Origin: Chrysoperla carnea
Taxonomy: Eukaryota; Arthropoda; Insecta; Neuroptera; Chrysopidae
Assembly: GCF_905475395.1 (NCBI RefSeq)
Contig: NC_058342.1
Location: 14,294,640-14,358,639, forward strand
DNA: 64,000 nt
Direction: 5' to 3'
The translations under genes were made by a program, and so were the position numbers. Each line of letters begins with the position of its first letter. Within the stretch, counting starts at the first letter, position 1. Positions 60,301 through 64,000 of the stretch are shown in pieces. Under the pieces are notes generated by a model. It had not been told where the DNA came from, searched no databases, and was given only the letters and a program-made list of their open reading frames with translations.

Positions 60301-62051
60301 TTAACACAAAATTTTAACAGCTGTATCTCTGAAAAAAATAATCGAATTTGGAAAAGCAATAGCTCGCTTCAAAATTTTGACTTTCTAATATATTGTTCAA
60401 AAATTTTTATTATCCTTGTCGCTTTGCATGGAGGGCTAAAAACATGAGGAATGTTATTCCTAAATTTTATATGAGGTTTTGAAGCGTATCCAAATTTAAA
60501 AATCATTTAACTACAAATTTGACCACTCGAAAGCTGGCTTATTTTTCTTGAAAATGAGTTATAAAAAATTCCTGTACGAGTTTTTGGTACAATATACTTT
60601 TCTCTTTTTACGTTTTCCAAGCAAAATGGACACTTCTGAATTTAAAATCCTGTATCTTCTGTCTTTTTAAGCTCTGGCATATTGTTTTGTTAAAACTTTT
60701 ATCAGTATAACTTTTCGTTTTTAAAGCATGTCAAAAAATAATTTTTTTTTTATATTTTAGGCACAAACATTCACAACTTTCAAGTGATCTTAACAAAATT
60801 ATGTTTTTTGATATTTAAAAAAAAAAACGTAAAGTGAAAGTGATAAAAATTTTTACAAAACAATATGCCAAGGCTTAAAAGAAGTTCGTTTTCGAAGGAT
60901 ATAAAAATAATTTCATGTAAAAAAGTATGGCACCTTTTCTACATTTGCTTTGTGCAAATTTTATGACGCATAGATACGATGATTGATTATTTCAAAAGAT
61001 ACAGGATTTAAAATCAGTGTCAATCGAGGAAAGCAAATATCTTGGTCCAAAAAGCTGAAACATACAGAGATACAACTGTTTAGAATTTTGTGTTAAACAA
61101 ATTTTCCTTTAATCGAGTACATATCTTTATGATTCTTATTAGAAGTATTTGAGTGATTTTGTTTGGAAGCTCGTACTTTGAAAATCAAAGTAGAATTCTC
61201 TAATTTCTGATCACCCATTTTTAAAACCGTAGGTTCATCCCATTTAATAGTATTTGCCTCTCGTTATGAGCACCATAGAGGCTTTAGAAATCATATTTTT
61301 CCTATCTCTAATAATTTGATCATATCTGGTTTTAGTTTTTCATATTTATGCTATGTTAGATCCCAATTGGACGTCTGACAGATATTTCAGTCAGAATTCA
61401 ATTAATTTAAAAGCCAGAAATATATTGTATTAACCAAGTCTCTTCCAAAAATATATTTACAGTTGAACCTCGTTAAGTCGAATCATTTAGGACAAAACTA
61501 AAAGTAACTACTCTCCTGATGAATATTTCACTAGATTTAAGGCGACGGAACCCTAAGTTGTTTTCTTATTCATGGTCAATAGTTGCGAAAGCGTGGTTTT
61601 CTTACCAAATGCAAAATGCTTTTGGGCATACATATTCTAATAAAATTCAGCTTCTGCTGCTCTGTAGTATTAAAAGTCTACACTACCGATTTTAGTCTTG
61701 TTTTTCGATTTATCGAGGTCCTACTGTATCTTCTAATATTTAATTTTGTCAAAAATTTTGAAAATTTAATTTTTAAAATGCATTTTTTTTAATGTTTAAG
61801 ATTATGGGGATCGAGACCATGCTGGCGGTTGGCATGGTGCTGGAAGTAATCAGTTAAAACCATTCCCATCACCCGTGGGTATGGGAGTCAATTCAAATAA
61901 TGATCCAGCACGTGATGCGAAAAAATTTGAGCCATGGATACATGGCCCCAAAGGTGATAATCAATCGATGATGTGGTCATCGGCTGGACGTGGCATGGAT
62001 TCAGGACCGACAACAGGTCGATATGATCGTAGTAATATGGAAAGACGTTAA
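42171..62051 (+). CDS. Saf-B: Scaffold attachment factor B (12 coding exons, about 975 aa)
   Basis: Exons: 42171..42293, 42356..42434, 42503..42624, 45534..45656, 46033..46072, 48098..48521, 50446..50501, 51031..51347, 52101..52265, 52330..52512, 52924..53968, 61801..62051. Phases agree at every junction, and the summed length (2928 nt) is a whole number of codons. Order of parts: N-terminal SAP domain (residues 1-45), acidic Glu/Asp-rich region, RRM, RS/RD-rich stretch, RE-rich coiled region, Gly-rich C-terminus. SAFB proteins are nuclear; the SAP domain binds AT-rich scaffold DNA and the RRM binds RNA, and they act in chromatin organisation, transcription and splicing. The length is close to vertebrate SAFB proteins. 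The exon 6 acceptor is the least certain. Introns are large and packed with mobile elements. Confidence 0.9.
42356..42434 (+). CDS. Saf-B: Saf-B exon 2
   Basis: 26 codons plus 1 base, between 'ttttcaag' and 'gtaagt'. It continues the SAP region ([20 protein letters not shown]), matching the spacing after the SAP domain in SAFB proteins. Confidence 0.88.
42503..42624 (+). CDS. Saf-B: Saf-B exon 3: acidic region
   Basis: Begins by completing a Lys codon (A|AA), then EEETEP-like acidic, Thr/Glu/Asp-rich sequence to QVKST before 'gtaagt'. Low-complexity acidic regions are usual between the SAP and RRM domains in this family. Confidence 0.85.
42625..45533 (+). other. Saf-B intron 3 with repeats and a T47 tract
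   Basis: 2.9 kb. No internal gene supported; ORFs near 43329-43634 and 44431-44707 lie on both strands without domains. Repeat-like phrases ('cgagattttgtcacgataaa', 'gaacgggttaatttt') resemble the ends of the element at 62178-62928. An uninterrupted run of 47 T occupies 45259-45305. Confidence 0.6.
45534..45656 (+). CDS. Saf-B: Saf-B exon 4
   Basis: 41 codons, phase 0 on both sides. Reads [20 protein letters not shown], then a segment [16 protein letters not shown]. The 'D-S-hydrophobic-L-T-I-E-D-D' motif is typical of SAFB proteins upstream of the RRM. Confidence 0.88.
46033..46072 (+). CDS. Saf-B: Saf-B exon 5 (micro-exon)
   Basis: 13 codons plus 1 base ([13 protein letters not shown]), between 'aatttcag' and 'gtatgt'. 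Small and acidic; its phase fits exon 6. Confidence 0.78.
46245..47876. mobile_element. Element with TGGGAGCAATTG inverted ends in Saf-B intron 5
   Basis: 12-bp exact terminal inverted repeats (TGGGAGCAATTG at 46245-46256, CAATTGCTCCCA at 47865-47876), flanked by the low-complexity direct repeat AAAAAATAAA (10 bp). The interior carries more than ten scattered copies of TTTGGTAATT-like motifs, most regularly spaced at 47570-47760. One 68-codon ORF (46254-46460) overlaps the left end and has no transposase motif. It is likely a non-autonomous DNA transposon; the superfamily is not assigned. Confidence 0.7.
48055..48097 (+). promoter_or_regulatory. Possible internal start and promoter of a SAP-less Saf-B isoform
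   Basis: The exon 6 frame stays open upstream of the likely acceptor to an ATG at 48055 in strong context ('acaaaatggcg'), adding [14 protein letters not shown]. About 25 bp upstream, 'tttcagttctctaaac' matches the insect initiator (TCAGTT). This could be a 5'UTR and alternative first exon. Evidence is sequence context only. Confidence 0.35.
48098..48521 (+). CDS. Saf-B: Saf-B exon 6: acidic Thr/Asp/Lys-rich
   Basis: The frame is a run of charged, Thr/Ser-rich sequence ([19 protein letters not shown], then [20 protein letters not shown]). The acceptor could be at 48096-48097 ('caattag', used here) or 48114-48115 ('caacag'); both give the same frame with the phase-1 end of exon 5. The donor at 48522 is 'gttggt', a weaker site. 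Its phase 2 fits exon 7. Confidence 0.75.
48522..50445 (+). other. Saf-B intron 6
   Basis: Contains the inverted-end element at 49557-49781. An ORF at 49027-49308 (93 codons) has no domain. Nothing else supported. Confidence 0.6.
49557..49781. mobile_element. Short foldback element in Saf-B intron 6
   Basis: Ends are imperfect inverted repeats of about 60-75 bp: 'aaaatgtttgtct' with 'agacaaacatttt', 'ctcaacaaaatcatatt' with 'aatataattttgttgac', 'gcgaacttgtg' with 'cacaagttc'. Related sequence at 21050-21200 in the palindrome spacer shows it is a dispersed family. Confidence 0.65.
50446..50501 (+). CDS. Saf-B: Saf-B exon 7 (Ala/Pro linker)
   Basis: Short exon (56 nt) encoding [18 protein letters not shown] between 'ttcatag' and 'gttagt'. 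It links the acidic region to the RRM; phases 2 in and 1 out fit both neighbours. Confidence 0.85.
51031..51347 (+). CDS. Saf-B: Saf-B exon 8: RNA recognition motif
   Basis: 105 codons holding a complete RRM: RNP2-like LWISGL, then [23 protein letters not shown]1-like RCYGYVVMA, then the C-terminal strand [13 protein letters not shown]. The wording [12 protein letters not shown] and TELHG is specific to the SAFB/SLTM family. It ends with a basic segment and 'aga|gtaagt'. Confidence 0.95.
51348..52100 (+). other. Saf-B intron 8; nothing recognised
   Basis: Unique-looking AT-rich intron with no repeat family noted elsewhere in the window. Confidence 0.5.
52101..52265 (+). CDS. Saf-B: Saf-B exon 9 (Lys/Asp/Arg-rich)
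   Basis: 55 codons, phase 0. Charged [24 protein letters not shown] sequence ending in an SR-like stretch ([11 protein letters not shown]). Confidence 0.88.
52330..52512 (+). CDS. Saf-B: Saf-B exon 10 (RS/RD-rich)
   Basis: 61 codons, phase 0, between 'ttgttgcag' and 'gtaagt'. RS and RD dipeptide-rich ([28 protein letters not shown]), a likely phosphorylated nuclear-speckle-type region. Confidence 0.88.
52924..53968 (+). CDS. Saf-B: Saf-B exon 11: RE-rich coiled region
   Basis: 348 codons plus 1 base. Begins [20 protein letters not shown], then a long Arg/Glu helix ([20 protein letters not shown]) of the type found in SAFB proteins downstream of the RRM, then an Arg/Asp-rich half with prolines ([12 protein letters not shown]). 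The donor 'aaag|gtagat' continues into exon 12 in phase 1. If the donor is not used, the frame ends at TAA 53977-53979 after SIKGRF. Confidence 0.92.
54764..54951. mobile_element. Short Penelope-like foldback derivative (188 bp)
   Basis: Starts 'cattttgttaaaatata' and carries short inverted arms and a tail ('cataatacagccaacagaaa' to 'aatttgaata'), flanked by the 12-bp direct repeat TAAAATATCGTG (54752-54763, 54952-54963). Both arms and tail match the ends of the 2.5-kb element at 56886-59409, with the tail on the opposite side. Part of the hammerhead-like motif ('caccggtttcaattgctgg') remains but is truncated. Confidence 0.75.
55280..55570 (+). repeat. Dispersed repeat shared with gene B flanks
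   Basis: Matches 32800-33080 and its mirror near 11090-11340: 'gaagttggactaagtctaaa', 'gttgcccgattatttaaatg', 'taacattgcttttatgg'. Element A copy 4 is inserted immediately after it. Confidence 0.65.
55586..56181 (+). mobile_element. Dispersed element A, copy 4
   Basis: Full-length-looking plus-strand copy from ACAAGTGAAAACAAAC to CATATATACATGGTATAA. It has an expanded GACG/GACGGACGG run near 56020-56045 and the 'ccggaaatggactaattagg' block. No ORF. Confidence 0.8.
56200..56470 (+). repeat. Dispersed repeat shared with the palindrome arms
   Basis: Related to about 13100-13290 (reverse orientation) and 30830-31000: 'tttttcatctacatgaagtt', 'aaattcatcatcaaagttga', 'aaaattgccttggcgctcgt'. Confidence 0.6.
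56998..57039 (-). ncRNA. Hammerhead-ribozyme-like motif (left arm)
   Basis: Exact reverse complement of the motif at 59296-59337; see that entry. Orientation points outward from the palindrome centre. Confidence 0.5.
57583..57774 (-). repeat. 31-bp minisatellite, about 6 copies (left arm)
   Basis: Tandem units of the form GTACCTAAAACAGAAGAAAT followed by TATTAATTAGC. Mirror of 58561-58752. Confidence 0.9.
58561..58752 (+). repeat. 31-bp minisatellite, about 6 copies (right arm)
   Basis: Units start with AGGTACRCTAAYTAATAATT and end TCTTCTGTTTT. The variant pattern among units is the same as in the left arm, in mirror order. Confidence 0.9.
59296..59337 (+). ncRNA. Hammerhead-ribozyme-like motif (right arm)
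   Basis: Stem I GCTA (59296-59299) pairs with TAGC (59334-59337). Core CTGAAGA (59300-59306) corresponds to CUGANGA. Helix II GATTGC (59308-59313) pairs perfectly with GCAATC (59318-59323) over the loop CAAA. GAAA is at 59324-59327. Stem III is the self-complementary ACCGGT, and the predicted cleavage site follows GTC at 59333. Very short stem III, often acting as a dimer, is known for retroelement hammerheads. Departure from consensus: one extra G (59307) between the core and helix II. Confidence 0.55.
61801..62051 (+). CDS. Saf-B: Saf-B exon 12 (C-terminus)
   Basis: 83 codons including stop after the acceptor 'atgtttaag'. Gly/Asn/Pro-rich, with landmarks [20 protein letters not shown] and [17 protein letters not shown], ending MERR. 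Phase 2 bases complete the Gly/Asp codon from exon 11. SAFB proteins end in a comparable Gly/Arg-rich tail. Confidence 0.85.
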
Positions 62052-62066
62052 TTATATTTACTTTTT

Positions 62067-62072
62067 AATAAA
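62067..62072 (+). terminator. Polyadenylation signal of Saf-B
   Basis: AATAAA 16 bases after the stop codon, followed by AATG-rich sequence. A very short 3'UTR would result; further AATAAA sites downstream are inside repeats. Confidence 0.5.
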
Positions 62073-62177
62073 ATAATGAAGCTTACCAATTCTGAAAGTT
62101 ATGGACTAAGCAACTGTGATTCAGGAATTTATTCATTTCATTATAAGTACAGTATGTGCGGAGCAAAATACCTCAGT

Positions 62178-62928
62178 TTTAAAAAAAAATTAACCCGTCC
62201 AGATTTTCGATAAGAAAAATAGTAGTTTTTAAGAAAAAATCGAGTGTAGGCAATTATTTAAAAAAATCAGAATGATGCGAAAAAACGATTTTTTGCAAAA
62301 AATAGAGACGGTAAAAGCATTTTAATAAAAAACTATGAAAACAAACAATTCACCCAGTTAATTGTTCAAATACACTGTATAGTAAGTATTAAATGTTTGC
62401 AGTATAATTATGGCGGCCTTTCATGTGTCATTTGTTTTGATTTTTGTAAATTTTCAAGAGTATTTTCTAGAATTTTTCTTCGGTTCATTTCGAGAATCCT
62501 TCACAAGACTACTAGTTTAAGCTACCTGCAAATTTTCACTTATCCTGTATAGCTTTGTAGAAAAGAAACACAAAAAATTTGTGCTTATTTGTCACCTCAC
62601 GTGAAAACAACAATGTTAACGAAAAAATGTTTCTATAAAAAGTTGTTAATTTTTTTATAAGGAAGAAAATTTCAGCTTGATATCTCTTTTCGTTTTTTAG
62701 TTATCGTGTTTACGAACGGAGGAACGGAAAAGTAATATAAAGTTTCCGCACAATTTTCGAAAATCGGTAAAGAAGCATCCTACAACTTCCTCATTTTTCT
62801 TAGCAGTAAAAACCCATTTGTTTGTTTTTTTTATTAAAATGATTTTTCCGTTTCTTGCAACAAATCGATTTTCGTACCTTTCTGATTTTTTTAAAGTAAC
62901 TTGAAATCCAGACGGGTCAATTTTTTAA
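62178..62928. mobile_element. Nested repeat: foldback element containing degraded element A
   Basis: Inverted ends 'ttaacccgtccagatttt' (62178-62206) and 'aaatccagacgggtcaattt' (62904-62928) enclose a worn element A copy (62335-62720, recognisable by 'aacaaacaattcacccag', 'cttgatatctcttttcgttt'). The end sequence also resembles parts of Saf-B intron 3 (near 45330-45430). Confidence 0.6.
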
Positions 62929-64000
62929 AAATATAATACTTCTCAGCCTGTTCCATATATTCATTTAAGTGACATCTTTTGTCTTTATTGCCACTTTAAT
63001 TTTTTTACTATTGTCCAATTTGTTCTAGGGCGTCTTTGTTTTCGCTTTCCTTGTCGTATTATAACTAAGTATACCTTAAAATGGTCACTGGATGATAATT
63101 ATAAAGAAAAAACATAGCATCTTTATGTTTTTAGTAGTTTTTTAATAATTTGATTTATATAGAACGTAATTTATGAACATATGTTCACAACTTTAGGAAA
63201 AAAGGAATATATAAAATGATTCAATTTAATACATTCAAGCATAATGAATCAATTCCTGAATTAAGACTCACTCAGTTCAAAACTAATTGAATTTATGTAT
63301 TCTATAATTTGGATTAAGGAGTAACACCTACATATAGGATGAATTTTTTACATAATCCAGGACAGGAGCTACCTAGAAAGCTTGGACGTTATGGTAATGT
63401 CAGGGAACTTTCGCCTTGATCTGAGTTTTTTTTTTGAGATTGGATTATGAGATCTTAATTTTTTTTACCAATATCTTAGAATCCTGTACATTCAGGATCA
63501 ATTTCCAACCATAAAATTTTGATTATTGAATACGATTTAACTTAAATCATCAAATAATTTTTATCATAATCATAAAATAGTCAAAAGAAAGAAGTAAATC
63601 AAAAGTAAAAATCAAAACAGATAGTTTCGAATTTTTAAATTACAATAAAATCTTTTTAGGTATATTATGAAGTAAAGTCTCGCCATCTTGAGTGAAAAAC
63701 AAATTATCAGGAATCTGAGCGTTAATGTAGGTAAAAAGAAATGTTTATGAATAGTGTTGTAAATAAGCCGGAAAATACTGTAGTCTGAAAACTTGCTGAC
63801 AAGCACCAATTTCAAAAATTCTTGCTGGTACGTATTCTTAAGATCCCCTGGAACATTCATCCTTGCTAACTTATGCCTCAAGAAAAAAATGAATTAATGG
63901 GGGTGATTTTAAACACCCCAAAGCATTAAATCGTTTTAAAATTTAATAAATCGATATTTTGTCTTAAAAATGAGCTATGGTAGGTTTTTTGGGTCGCTGA
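62929..64000. other. Downstream sequence; nothing recognised
   Basis: AT-rich. A minus-strand ORF of 89 codons (63612-63881) begins MRHKLARMNVPGDLKNTYQQ and becomes hydrophobic, with no family I know. It could be chance. Confidence 0.4.

Larger units (their letters stand above)
53969..61800 (+). other. Saf-B intron 11 (7.8 kb, transposon-rich)
   Basis: Holds the 188-bp and 2.5-kb foldback elements, element A copy 4 and other dispersed repeats listed separately. 59422-61800 has no gene; ORFs at 60163-60447 and 61583-61792 lack domains. A piece at about 59757-60000 beginning 'tatagggtgtcccagaagta' looks like a repeat end but has no second copy here. Confidence 0.75.

Overview
The window looks like AT-rich nuclear DNA from an insect. 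The evidence is spliceosomal GT-AG introns, an orthologue of the scaffold attachment factor B gene (Saf-B in Drosophila), an alpha-tubulin C-terminal remnant, and a dense load of short non-autonomous transposons. I cannot name the order or species. Exons were assembled by eye from reading frame, splice motifs and phase continuity, without transcripts.

Layout. (1) 1-4918: repeat-rich flank with two inverted copies of a dispersed repeat (called 'element A' here), a tandem repeat, and gene debris. (2) 4919-39731: a giant inverted repeat. The left arm (4919-19499) and right arm (24348-39731) are reverse complements of each other and flank a spacer (19500-24347). Each arm carries the same genes in mirror order. 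Gene A is an unrecognised 3-exon gene of 313 or 316 codons that appears intact in both arms, with the two copies facing away from the spacer. Gene B is an unrecognised 3-exon gene disrupted in both arms by different lesions. A hAT transposase remnant abuts an alpha-tubulin tail in both arms. Several small transposons are shared by both arms, and at least two insertions (a hAT MITE and an element A copy) are present only in the right arm, so they postdate the duplication. (3) The spacer holds a decayed exon-like region, a TA-flanked MITE, a 30-nt perfect hairpin, and a small ORF whose 3' half is found again next to the outer end of the left arm, probably a trace of the rearrangement. (4) 42171-62051: Saf-B in 12 coding exons (about 975 codons) with SAP, acidic, RRM, RS/RD-rich, RE-rich coiled and Gly-rich C-terminal parts. 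Its introns are full of mobile elements. (5) 62052-64000: a nested repeat and sequence in which I see no gene.

The two most unusual items are these. The first is the gene-bearing palindrome: one gene pair is preserved and the other gene is broken by different lesions in the two arms, an arrangement reminiscent of ampliconic sex-chromosome palindromes. The second is a 2.5-kb foldback element in Saf-B intron 11. It has 1.24-kb arms matching wherever I compared them, a 26-nt loop, 12-bp target-site duplications, a 40-bp one-sided tail, and a hammerhead-ribozyme-like motif in each arm. Together these suggest a Penelope-like retroelement derivative. A 188-bp relative with its own 12-bp target duplication lies 2 kb upstream.
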